A stretch of DNA of 64,000 nt from Fibrobacter sp. (GTDB lineage: Bacteria; Fibrobacterota; Fibrobacteria; Fibrobacterales; Fibrobacteraceae). The DNA is taken from positions 1 to 64,000 of the forward strand of contig JAKSIJ010000004.1 in assembly GCA_024398875.1 (NCBI GenBank). The letters are read 5' to 3'. Numbering within the stretch: position 1 is the stretch's first letter; every line of letters starts with the position of its first letter. Under the pieces are notes generated by a model, which was not told the DNA's origin, ran no database searches, and saw nothing but the letters and a program-made list of their open reading frames with translations. The translations under genes were made by a program, and so were the position numbers. Below, piece by piece: positions 17,613 through 24,392 of the stretch.

Positions 17613-18098
17613 ATGGATAAGATTTATCGTACTGGCATTGGTTTTGATGTCCACAAGCTGGTGGAAGGCCGCAAGTGCATCATTGGTGGCGTAGATATTC
17701 CTTATGAAAAGGGACTTCTGGGCCACAGCGATGCGGATGTGCTCCTTCACGCCATTAGCGATGCTCTTTTGGGTGCCGCTGGCCTTGGGGATATCGGAAC
17801 CTACTTCCCAGATACGGACCCTGCCTTCAAGGGCGCCGACAGTCTGGAGCTTCTCCGCAAGGTTGGGGAAGAGGTGAAGAAGGCTGGGTACGAAATCATC
17901 AACATCGATAGCATCGTCATGTGCGAGCGCCCCAAGGTGAATCCGCACAAGGATGCTATGAAGGCAAACATCGCTCGGGTTCTCGGCCTCGATGTAAGGC
18001 AGGTGGGAATCAAGGGCACCACAACGGAAAAGCTGGGCTTTACCGGACGTGGGGAAGGTATCGCTAGTCAGGCAGTGGCCTGCGTGCGGTCCCTCTAG
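17613..18098 (+). CDS. ispF: 2-C-methyl-D-erythritol 2,4-cyclodiphosphate synthase
   Basis: 161 residues. Converts CDP-methylerythritol 2-phosphate to the cyclic diphosphate in the non-mevalonate isoprenoid pathway. The metal ligands Asp and His of GIGFDVHKL (about 8-10) and the later His of [18 protein letters not shown] are present, as is [15 protein letters not shown] near the end. Length is normal. Start set at the ATG at 17613, which gives [12 protein letters not shown]; a TTG at 17601 would overlap nuoN. Probably cotranscribed with nuo. Isoprenoids feed the quinone side chain and undecaprenyl carrier, so the pairing is reasonable but not functionally required. Confidence 0.95.
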   Translation: MDKIYRTGIGFDVHKLVEGRKCIIGGVDIPYEKGLLGHSDADVLLHAISDALLGAAGLGDIGTYFPDTDPAFKGADSLELLRKVGEEVKKAGYEIINIDSIVMCERPKVNPHKDAMKANIARVLGLDVRQVGIKGTTTEKLGFTGRGEGIASQAVACVRSL

Positions 18099-18117
18099 AA
18101 TTTGCTCACAGACATTA

Positions 18118-18150
18118 AAAAAAGACCCGGTTTTCACCGGGTCTTCTTTT
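18118..18150. terminator. Bidirectional terminator between ispF and tRNA-Leu
   Basis: Nine-pair perfect stem AAGACCCGG / CCGGGTCTT (18122-18145) with loop TTTTCA. The plus strand ends in CTTTTC, and the minus strand has a T run from the AAAAAAA before the stem. It can stop the nuo-ispF transcript and the opposing tRNA transcript. Confidence 0.88.
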
Positions 18151-18151
18151 C

Positions 18152-18235
18152 TGCGGTCGGACAGACTTGAACTGTCATGAGATCGCTCCCACTAGCACCT
18201 CAAGCTAGCGTGTCTACCAATTCCACCACGACCGC
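18152..18235 (-). tRNA. tRNA-Leu (anticodon GAG)
   Basis: 84 nt on the minus strand with a 7-bp acceptor stem GCGGTCG/CGACCGC, the long variable arm of a type II tRNA, T arm with GTTCAAGTC, and anticodon stem CTAGC/GCTAG around loop TTGAGGT, giving anticodon GAG (reads CUC and CUU). CCA is not encoded. The bidirectional hairpin follows its 3' end. Confidence 0.93.
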
Positions 18236-18256
18236 ATGGTCCTTGTTGGAATGGCT

Positions 18257-18287
18257 CAAAGATAGATTAAAGGGGGGTGGTTGTAAA
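18257..18287 (-). promoter_or_regulatory. Promoter of tRNA-Leu
   Basis: On the minus strand TTTACA (18287-18282), 17 bases, then TATCTT (18264-18259), which continues as TATCTTTG. The predicted start is about 15 bases before the tRNA. TATCTTTG also matches the TAnnTTTG element of Bacteroidota promoters. Confidence 0.55.
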
Positions 18288-18338
18288 GGGGTTTTTACCA
18301 AAAATTTTGGGAAATTTTGGCTAAAATCTGGGTGTCGC

Positions 18339-18377
18339 GGCGCTAAAATCAGGGTCTCGGGGCTTCCGTTTAGCGCC
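18339..18377 (-). terminator. Hairpin at the amidase 3' end, no clear T tract
   Basis: GGCGCTAAA (18339-18347) pairs with TTTAGCGCC (18369-18377) across a 21-nt loop that spans the amidase stop codon. The words AGGGTCTCG at 18351 and 18380 form a short direct repeat. It may be an end-of-operon structure; no U run supports classical termination. Confidence 0.35.
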
Positions 18378-19638
18378 CCAGGGTCTCGCGGTAGCTGTGG
18401 ACCGCTTCCTTATAGCGTGCAACAGCCTTTGAAACTCGCTCGGCCAAATCCTGCTGGCCTTTGGCGGTCATCATGTATTCCTCGTCTTCGGGGTTGCTGA
18501 TGAACCCGAGCTCGATGAGTACTGCAGGCATCATGGCGCCCACCAGTACCATAAATCCGGCACCACCGACGCCTCCACTCAACTTACGGATATGGCCGCC
18601 GTTGAAGCTGTTCAAAAGTTGCTCGGTAATCATGTAGCTGTTCTGCTTGTATTTTTCCAGGCGGGCTTCCAGCTTGAACCATTCGATAGGAGTGAGCTCC
18701 TCTTTGGCGTTCTTTTCGCCATAGAGGGCGGCCACCTTGTTTTCTCGGCGGGCGATGGCGCGGTCTTCTTCGCTTTCTGGCGCACGAAGCACGTAGAAGT
18801 GGTAGCCCTGAACCTGCTTTTTGCGTTCCGGAGTTGCGTCAATTGCATTGCAGTGGAGGCTCAGGAACAAGTCTCCGTCCCACTTGTTGGCGAGGTTTGC
18901 CCGCTGGCCCAGCTCGATAAAGACGTCCTTGTCGCGAGTGAGCTTCACGTTGAAGCCTTCCTTCTCCAATTCCTTCTTCAACAGCTTTGCGACGGCGAGA
19001 ACGATGTCCTTTTCCTGCGCCTTCTTTCCGAGAGCGCCGGAGTCTTTGCCTCCATGGCCCGGATCGATGACGATGGTCTTTACTTCGCGGGTGCCTGCGG
19101 TTTCATTCTTCGGTGCAGCAACGGGGGAGACTACGGGTGCGGTGGAACTTGCCGGAGCGGAAACCGCCGAAGAACTGGACGAGACTGCGGCGATTGAACT
19201 GGACGAAACTGGAGCGGAAGTCTTGGGTGCGGTCGCTGCGGAACTCGTTGGAGTGGCGACAGCCGCGGGCTTCGCAAAAATCTTCTGCACATCCGCATCT
19301 GCAATCCAGATGATGCCATCCTTCATCATGGGAGCCTGGCTCAGTTCGAAGGACTGCTTTCCCCAAGTGGCAAATGCAATTCCTTCTGCAAAACGGATGG
19401 TGTCTTTTACCGTAGTGAGCATTACGGACTTCTGGACCGGGTACCAATGGAAGACGGCATTGTGGGCCTTCGCCACATCTTCGATGTTCACCAGGTTGGC
19501 TGCGAAAGAAAATGATCCGCAAACCAATAAAATCAAGGCGACAATCAGCGATGTGCTTTTGCAACGCGGGCCAGTTCTAGTTTGGCGTCCCGTTGAATTA
19601 TGTCCTGTCGTTTGTCTCGTTGGTCTTTTCCTCGGCAA
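18370..19638 (-). CDS. N-acetylmuramoyl-L-alanine amidase (Amidase_3), exported
   Basis: Up to 422 residues. Cuts the lactyl-amide bond of peptidoglycan. The order is: hydrophobic export segment (LIVALILLVCGSFSFA), a small N-terminal domain (about 47-110), a Ser/Ala/Val linker of roughly 50 residues with SSSS runs, then the catalytic domain. Zinc ligands: His of IDPGHGGKDSG, Glu of KAQEKDIV and His of SLHCNA; the catalytic Glu is in LIELGFISN. The start is uncertain: the longest frame begins with TTG at 19638, 94 bases inside smpB, while CTG at 19548 would give a 4-base overlap with the smpB stop but a signal peptide without a basic start. There is no ATG in frame before the signal peptide. 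Downstream of smpB in the same operon. Confidence 0.88.
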   Translation of the reverse strand: MPRKRPTRQTTGHNSTGRQTRTGPRCKSTSLIVALILLVCGSFSFAANLVNIEDVAKAHNAVFHWYPVQKSVMLTTVKDTIRFAEGIAFATWGKQSFELSQAPMMKDGIIWIADADVQKIFAKPAAVATPTSSAATAPKTSAPVSSSSIAAVSSSSSAVSAPASSTAPVVSPVAAPKNETAGTREVKTIVIDPGHGGKDSGALGKKAQEKDIVLAVAKLLKKELEKEGFNVKLTRDKDVFIELGQRANLANKWDGDLFLSLHCNAIDATPERKKQVQGYHFYVLRAPESEEDRAIARRENKVAALYGEKNAKEELTPIEWFKLEARLEKYKQNSYMITEQLLNSFNGGHIRKLSGGVGGAGFMVLVGAMMPAVLIELGFISNPEDEEYMMTAKGQQDLAERVSKAVARYKEAVHSYRETLGR

Positions 19639-20015
19639 ATGCCAATTTCAAGTTTTGCGCGTCTGTTCTTAAAATACAATTTCAAGGGGATGATGGTGCA
19701 ACCTTTCAATTCCTTGGCCTTTCGCATCTTCTGGATTTCATGGGCGTGAGCCAGGAGCTTGCGCTTGCGGGCGGGGAAGTGGTTGAATCGGTTGGCAAAG
19801 AGGTACTCGTCGATGTGAGCCCCCACCATCCAAAGTTCATCCTTGTTTTCGTCAATGTCAATCCAGGCTTCGCTAATGGTGCACTTGCCATCTCGAATGG
19901 ATTTCACTTCGGAGCCAATAAGCATGATGCCCACTTCGAAAGTTTCGTCTACGAAGTACAGGTGGTTTGCTTTCCGGTTTACGATGACCGGTGTGGCATT
20001 CTGCTTCTTATCCAT
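19545..20015 (-). CDS. smpB: SsrA-binding protein SmpB
   Basis: 156 residues. Binds tmRNA and brings it to stalled ribosomes for trans-translation. Recognisable: VNRKANHLYFVDETFEVGI (beta-barrel start), GSEVKSIRDGKCTISEAWI, FPARKRKLLAH, and the basic C-terminal tail GKDQRDKRQDI. Start chosen at the ATG at 20015 (MDKKQNA), giving normal family length; the longer frame reaches back into obg. The first 8 bases overlap the obg 3' end. No tmRNA gene is in the window. Confidence 0.95.
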   Translation of the reverse strand: MDKKQNATPVIVNRKANHLYFVDETFEVGIMLIGSEVKSIRDGKCTISEAWIDIDENKDELWMVGAHIDEYLFANRFNHFPARKRKLLAHAHEIQKMRKAKELKGCTIIPLKLYFKNRRAKLEIGICRGKDQRDKRQDIIQRDAKLELARVAKAHR

Positions 20016-21012
20016 TCTTCTTTGTCCAGCCCGATTTCTTCTTCTGAACGTGAGGGACGGCGTCGTCCAGGGCTTGCTGCAGGTCGTGGCAACCTTCGCC
20101 TGTGACGGCAGAAGTAATGATGACTTTCTGGCGATGCTTCTTGAATTCCTTGATGGCGGCGTCAATGCCCAAATCGCACTTGTTGAGAGCGATGAGGTAG
20201 GGCTTTTCTGCAAGCTTTGGATGGAACGCCTTCAGTTCGTCCTTCAAAATGGTGAACTGCTCGTAGGCGTTTTCGGCAAAGCCATCGATGACAAAGAGGA
20301 GCGTATGGGTGCGCTCGATGTGCTTCAAGAATTGGTGACCAAGTCCCTTGCCTTCGCTGGCGCCTTCCAGAAGGCCTGGAATATCGGCCACCACAAAGCT
20401 GTGGCCGTTCATCTGCACAATGCCAAGCACGGGCTCCAGAGTGGTGAAGGGATAGTCGCCCACCTTCGGGCGACCGCTGGAAATCTTGTTCACGAGGCTT
20501 GATTTGCCTGCGTTGGGGAAGCCAACCAGTCCCACATCGGCCATGAGTTTCAGTTCCAGAAACAGTTCGCGGACTTCACCCTTTTCACCAGGAGTGCATT
20601 TGCGGGGTGCCTGAAGGGATGGGGTTGCGAAATGTTGGTTCCCCATGCCTCCCTTGCCGCCTTTTGCTGCAATCCATCGCTGGCCTGGTTCTGTAAGGTC
20701 TGCGAGAATGCGGCCTTCGGCATCTTTCACGATAGTACCGCGGGGGACGCTCACGATGAGGTCGTCTGCAGAGAGTCCTGTGCAGCGCTTGGCACCACCG
20801 GGTTTGCCGCTTTCTGCCTTATAGAGATGGGTGTTGCCCATATCCAGCAGAGTAGAATACTGCTCGTTCACTTGGAGAATCACGTGACCGCCACGGCCTC
20901 CGTCGCCACCATCGGGGCCTCCCAGGGGGACAAACTTTTCACGATGGAAACTGCAGATGCCGTCTCCACCTTTTCCTGAGCGTACTTCTATGGTTTTCTC
21001 ATCAAGGAACAT
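20008..21012 (-). CDS. obg: GTPase Obg (ribosome biogenesis)
   Basis: 334 residues. The N-terminal glycine-rich Obg fold (about 1-158; GGPDGGDGGRGGHV, KGGKGGMGN) is followed by the GTPase domain: G1 GFPNAGKSS (about 166-174), G2 YPFTT, G3 DIPGLLEGA, G4 NKCDL and G5 TSAVTGEG. The extra C-terminal OCT domain of some Obg proteins is absent. It works in large ribosomal subunit maturation and stress control. Overlaps smpB; argC lies about 30 bases upstream on the same strand. Confidence 0.96.
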   Translation of the reverse strand: MFLDEKTIEVRSGKGGDGICSFHREKFVPLGGPDGGDGGRGGHVILQVNEQYSTLLDMGNTHLYKAESGKPGGAKRCTGLSADDLIVSVPRGTIVKDAEGRILADLTEPGQRWIAAKGGKGGMGNQHFATPSLQAPRKCTPGEKGEVRELFLELKLMADVGLVGFPNAGKSSLVNKISSGRPKVGDYPFTTLEPVLGIVQMNGHSFVVADIPGLLEGASEGKGLGHQFLKHIERTHTLLFVIDGFAENAYEQFTILKDELKAFHPKLAEKPYLIALNKCDLGIDAAIKEFKKHRQKVIITSAVTGEGCHDLQQALDDAVPHVQKKKSGWTKKNG

Positions 21013-21041
21013 AACTTCAAATCTCTTGTCTGTAAGTTCTC

Positions 21042-22007
21042 TTACAGGCTGATGCTCTCATCCAAACCGAGGGCGATGTTCATGTTTTGCACTGCAGCAC
21101 CGCTGGCACCCTTGCCCAGGTTATCAATGATGGTGGTAACCTGCATAACGCGGTCATTGCCAAACACATGGATGTGGGCTTCGTTGGTGTCGTTACAGAC
21201 AGTGGGGTCCAAACGTCCGTTGAAAAGCACAGGGGTGGCTTCGTAAGGCATCACCTTCACAAAGTGGCTACCTTCATAATGCGCCGCAATGGCATCGCGT
21301 AGGGCTTCCGGGCCCATGGGCTTGGAAAGCTCGTTTGCAAAGATGGCGACAGTTACCGCCATGCCTTTGTAGAAAGGTCCAAGGACGGGGTTGAAGAAGG
21401 GCGCATTGTCAAGGCCGCAGACCTTCTTCATTTCGGGAAGGTGCTTGTGGCTGAGTGCGAGTGCGTAGGGTGCTGGCGCCATGATGGCCTTGGATTCAAG
21501 GGATGCGTGCCCCATGTTCTCGGCGGCTTCATATTCGGCAATGAGTTTTTTACCGCCACCGCTGTAGCCCGTGATGCTATAGCAGGCCAGGTTTGCAGAC
21601 TTCGGGAGAATCCCCGCGCTTACCAGCGGGTACACGCCCAGAATAAAACCGCTGGCGTGGCAGCCCGGGTTTGCAATACGCTTGCTTTTGGCAATAGCTG
21701 CGCGGTGATTCGCACTCAATTCCGGCAGACCATACGTCCAATCGGGATTGGTACGGTGGGCGGTGCTGGCGTCGATGATGCACGTATCAGGATTAGTGCA
21801 GAGGGCAGCGCTTTCAATAGCCGCAGCATCCGGGAGGCAGAGGAAAGTCACGTCAGAAGCGTTGATCAGCTTCTGGCGCTCGTTCACATCCTTTCGCAGT
21901 TCCGGGTCAATGGTCAGAATTTCCAAATCACTACGTTTGGAAAGACGCTCCCGAATCTGGAGCCCCGTAGTACCTGCTTCACCATCTACAAAAATCTTGA
22001 ATGCCAT
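21042..22007 (-). CDS. argC: N-acetyl-gamma-glutamyl-phosphate reductase, type 2
   Basis: 321 residues from the ATG at 22007 (MAFKIFVDGEAGTTG). Reduces N-acetylglutamyl phosphate to the semialdehyde in arginine synthesis. The nucleotide-binding loop GEAGTTGLQI, the catalytic Cys of IANPGCHASGF (about 115) and the His-containing C-terminal region are present. The short N-terminal form and loop sequence point to type 2. The start lies one base from the stop of the SEC-C gene upstream, so cotranscription is likely. No other arg gene is in the window. Confidence 0.93.
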   Translation of the reverse strand: MAFKIFVDGEAGTTGLQIRERLSKRSDLEILTIDPELRKDVNERQKLINASDVTFLCLPDAAAIESAALCTNPDTCIIDASTAHRTNPDWTYGLPELSANHRAAIAKSKRIANPGCHASGFILGVYPLVSAGILPKSANLACYSITGYSGGGKKLIAEYEAAENMGHASLESKAIMAPAPYALALSHKHLPEMKKVCGLDNAPFFNPVLGPFYKGMAVTVAIFANELSKPMGPEALRDAIAAHYEGSHFVKVMPYEATPVLFNGRLDPTVCNDTNEAHIHVFGNDRVMQVTTIIDNLGKGASGAAVQNMNIALGLDESISL

Positions 22008-22008
22008 T

Positions 22009-22506
22009 TTACTTGTTCGCTCCGCAGCACTTCTTGTACTTCTTGCCAGAACCACATGGGCAAGGATCGTTACGGCCTACATCCGGGCCTTCCTTGCGGA
22101 CGGTTTCCTGCTTCACAGCACGGCCATCATAGAAGAACCATGCACCGCCAACTTTGTGAAATTCACCAAGTTCATGGTGGTTACGGGTGATGTTTCCCTG
22201 CTTGAAGCGGGCGTTGAATTCCACCCAGCCGATATTCTTTTCTTCCTCGGTCTTGGTCTGCTTGATTTCAATTCCAAGCCATTCGGATTCACGGCTCCAG
22301 GCGTCTACGCTGGGCTCGTCAAAGTCTGTGCGCTGGGTAGCTTCCAGGGAATCCTTGAGCCACTTGATTTCGTGCTTGGCGTATGCCGTGTAGCGGGAGC
22401 GCATAAGGGCTTCCGGTGTGGGGGCGAGAGTCGTTCCCTTGATGATGGGTTCGCAGCACTCGCAGTATTCCTTTCCAGATCCGCAGGGGCATAAATCTTT
22501 AGACAT
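22009..22506 (-). CDS. YchJ-like protein with two SEC-C zinc motifs
   Basis: 165 residues. SEC-C motifs at both ends: [13 protein letters not shown] (about 6-18) and [13 protein letters not shown] (about 148-160), each a likely zinc site. Between them is the YchJ/UPF0225 NTF2-like domain, with [12 protein letters not shown] and W-rich strands. The biochemical role of YchJ is not settled; SEC-C motifs often mediate binding to protein or ribosome partners. argC follows directly. Spacing and strand suggest they share a transcript. Confidence 0.88.
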   Translation of the reverse strand: MSKDLCPCGSGKEYCECCEPIIKGTTLAPTPEALMRSRYTAYAKHEIKWLKDSLEATQRTDFDEPSVDAWSRESEWLGIEIKQTKTEEEKNIGWVEFNARFKQGNITRNHHELGEFHKVGGAWFFYDGRAVKQETVRKEGPDVGRNDPCPCGSGKKYKKCCGANK

Positions 22507-22601
22507 AGTAAATCCTTTTCTCGTTGTTTTGTTTATCTAAAAGTAGTAAACTCCATGTATTGCGAAGCTCTCAACAAGCGATAGACTCGCGAAGCCCGAG
22601 C

Positions 22602-22634
22602 AAATTATGAATTTTGAATTTCTAATTCTAAATT
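22602..22634. repeat. AT-rich AATTNTGAATT-type tract in spacer
   Basis: AATTATGAATTTTGAATTTCTAA and following bases sit between the methyltransferase stop and the SEC-C gene. Related to tracts at 3160-3192 and 34642-34668. Nothing else is evident in this 130-base gap. Confidence 0.5.
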
Positions 22635-22636
22635 GA

Positions 22637-23257
22637 TTACAGGACTTTTTTCAGGAGCCAGAATTCTTCCTTGCCGGCGCGGTTCGGAAGGCTGTTTACT
22701 GCAGGAATGCGTTCCACCACATCGAACACGCCGCCCAGGCGAGCCATCAGTTCGCCTTCGCTTGTGGCATGGGGAGGTCCTTGAAGGGTTTTGCCGTTCA
22801 TCAGGGGGTACATGAGGGAAATCAGAAGGCCGTCGTCCTTCAGCATCTTGTAGCAGACTTCGAAGAATTCGTCGCGGCGGCCCGGATGGATAGCACTGAA
22901 GGTGCAGTAGTCGTACACGATGTCAAACTGTTGGCCGCCCCGTTTGGAATCCTTGGGGGAGAGGTTGAACAAATCCAAATCCAGAGAGCGGAGGTTCTTG
23001 TGCTTGCGGCTCAAGTGGTCCAGTTCATCCACGGCGGTAGGAGCAAAATCTACAGCCAGCACGTCGTGCCCACGCTTGGCCCAGGCTTCGGCATCATAGC
23101 CAAATCCGGCACCGGGAATCAACACAGATCCCGTCTTGGGGCATGAAGGATGATTGAAAAATTCAAGCAGGGCAGGAGTTGCCTTCTTGATGTTCCAGTA
23201 ATCCTTTCCATCGGCGTAAAGGTTGTCCCAGAATTCCGGGAGATTTTGCGTCAACAT
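22637..23257 (-). CDS. SAM-dependent methyltransferase, thiopurine methyltransferase-like
   Basis: 206 residues. Class I Rossmann methyltransferase: motif I VLIPGAGFGYDAE (about 46-58), the acidic residue after strand 2 in VLAVDFAP, and motif IV region FDIVYDYCTFSAI. The N-terminus LPEFWDNLYADGKDYWN and the DYCTF-AI segment resemble the TPMT family that methylates thiols, tellurite or selenium compounds in bacteria; the true substrate cannot be read from sequence. It overlaps rlmN by 7 bases, so both are probably on one mRNA. Confidence 0.82.
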   Translation of the reverse strand: MLTQNLPEFWDNLYADGKDYWNIKKATPALLEFFNHPSCPKTGSVLIPGAGFGYDAEAWAKRGHDVLAVDFAPTAVDELDHLSRKHKNLRSLDLDLFNLSPKDSKRGGQQFDIVYDYCTFSAIHPGRRDEFFEVCYKMLKDDGLLISLMYPLMNGKTLQGPPHATSEGELMARLGGVFDVVERIPAVNSLPNRAGKEEFWLLKKVL

Positions 23258-24324
23258 GTTTTACCTTCCTTTTTGTACGCTAACTGCCCGCAGGCGGCCA
23301 GAATGTCCCGGCCACGGGGGTTGCGAATCGTGATTTGAATTTCGGCAGCACGGACGGCTGCCAAAAAGTCTTCCACCTGCTCCGGCGTGGGAGCATGGAG
23401 TGTGGGGTCGTCCCCATCGTTTAGCACAATGGCGTTCACCTTTACCCGGCGAGGAGCGCAAATGCGTATGAGTTCCTTGGCGGCCTTTGGGGTGCAAGTG
23501 ATGTCTTGAATGAGGACGAACTCGAAAGTCACATAGTTATCGGTGCGGCGGATGTATTCGTCAACCGCTTCCAAGAGTTTCTCGATAGGCCAGGTCTTGT
23601 TCACCGGCATTACGGAAGAGCGATATTCGTTATTGGTGCTGTTGAGACTTACGGCCAGGCAGCAGGGAGTGTTCCGGTCCACCAGTTCCTTGATTTTGGG
23701 AACCACGCCGCTGGTGCTCACGGTCATGCGCTTTGCGCCCATGTTGAACAACTTCTGGTTGTGGAGGGTGCAGCACACGCGATGCACGTTTTCCAGATTG
23801 TTCAGCGGTTCGCCCATGCCCATGAAGATGATGTTCGTGACCTGGGCGATGTTACCCTCTTCATCGAGAATGCCGGCTTCTTTCAAGTGCCAGTTCACAT
23901 TGATGATTTCTTCCAGAATTTCACCGGCTTCCAGATTGCGGGTGAATCCCATCTTTGCGGTGCGGCAGAAGGCGCAGTTCATGGCACAGCCTACCTGCGT
24001 AGAAACGCAGACAGAAAAACGCCCGTTTGCAGGAATCATCACCGTCTCGATGTGGTGACCGTCCCAGGTTTCAAAAAGCCATTTGATGGTGCCGTCAACG
24101 CTTATGGATTTCTGGTCTTCCTTGAGGGCGCGAAGACTGAATTGCGCCGCCAATTTTTCGCGAAGTGCGGGGGAGATGTTCACCATCTCGTCGTAAGTTT
24201 TCACTTGCTGACAAAAAAGCCACTTCTGGATTTGATCAGCGCGGAAGGCCTTTTCATTAACGTCTCGGAGCCAAGCCTTCAGCTCGTCGGTGGTCAATGT
24301 CTTTATGTTACGCGGCCAATCCAT
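23251..24324 (-). CDS. rlmN: Dual-specificity rRNA/tRNA adenine-C2 methyltransferase RlmN
   Basis: 357 residues from the ATG at 24324 (MDWPRNIKTLT). Radical-SAM enzyme that methylates A2503 of 23S rRNA and A37 of some tRNAs. The [4Fe-4S] ligands are Cys113, Cys117 and Cys120 (CAMNCAFC). The two catalytic Cys equivalents are Cys106 (SVCVST) and the Cys in ILAACGQLA near the end. The MGMGEPLNN and SLNSTNNEYR blocks are present. The ORF could extend to 24516, but that region holds the PBP terminator and a promoter element, so the short form is preferred. A TATCTTTGC element sits 7-15 bases before this ATG, so the mRNA may be nearly leaderless. Confidence 0.95.
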   Translation of the reverse strand: MDWPRNIKTLTTDELKAWLRDVNEKAFRADQIQKWLFCQQVKTYDEMVNISPALREKLAAQFSLRALKEDQKSISVDGTIKWLFETWDGHHIETVMIPANGRFSVCVSTQVGCAMNCAFCRTAKMGFTRNLEAGEILEEIINVNWHLKEAGILDEEGNIAQVTNIIFMGMGEPLNNLENVHRVCCTLHNQKLFNMGAKRMTVSTSGVVPKIKELVDRNTPCCLAVSLNSTNNEYRSSVMPVNKTWPIEKLLEAVDEYIRRTDNYVTFEFVLIQDITCTPKAAKELIRICAPRRVKVNAIVLNDGDDPTLHAPTPEQVEDFLAAVRAAEIQITIRNPRGRDILAACGQLAYKKEGKTC

Positions 24325-24330
24325 AGTGGT

Positions 24331-24339
24331 GCAAAGATA
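24331..24339 (-). promoter_or_regulatory. rlmN: TAnnTTTGC promoter element of rlmN
   Basis: TATCTTTGC on the minus strand, placed between the PBP terminator hairpin and the rlmN ATG at 24324. In Bacteroidota this box is centred near -7, which would put the transcript start at or within a few bases of the ATG. No good -33 TTG is seen at the usual distance. Confidence 0.5.
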
Positions 24340-24340
24340 G

Positions 24341-24369
24341 CAAAAATGCCCCTTTTTGTTAAGGGCATA
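24341..24369 (-). terminator. Terminator of the class A PBP gene
   Basis: Minus strand: ATGCCCTT, loop AACAAA, then AAGGGGCAT with one bulge, followed by TTTTTG. It starts about 25 bases after the PBP stop. Confidence 0.75.
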
Positions 24370-24392
24370 TATTTGCACCAAAATCGTTGGAA

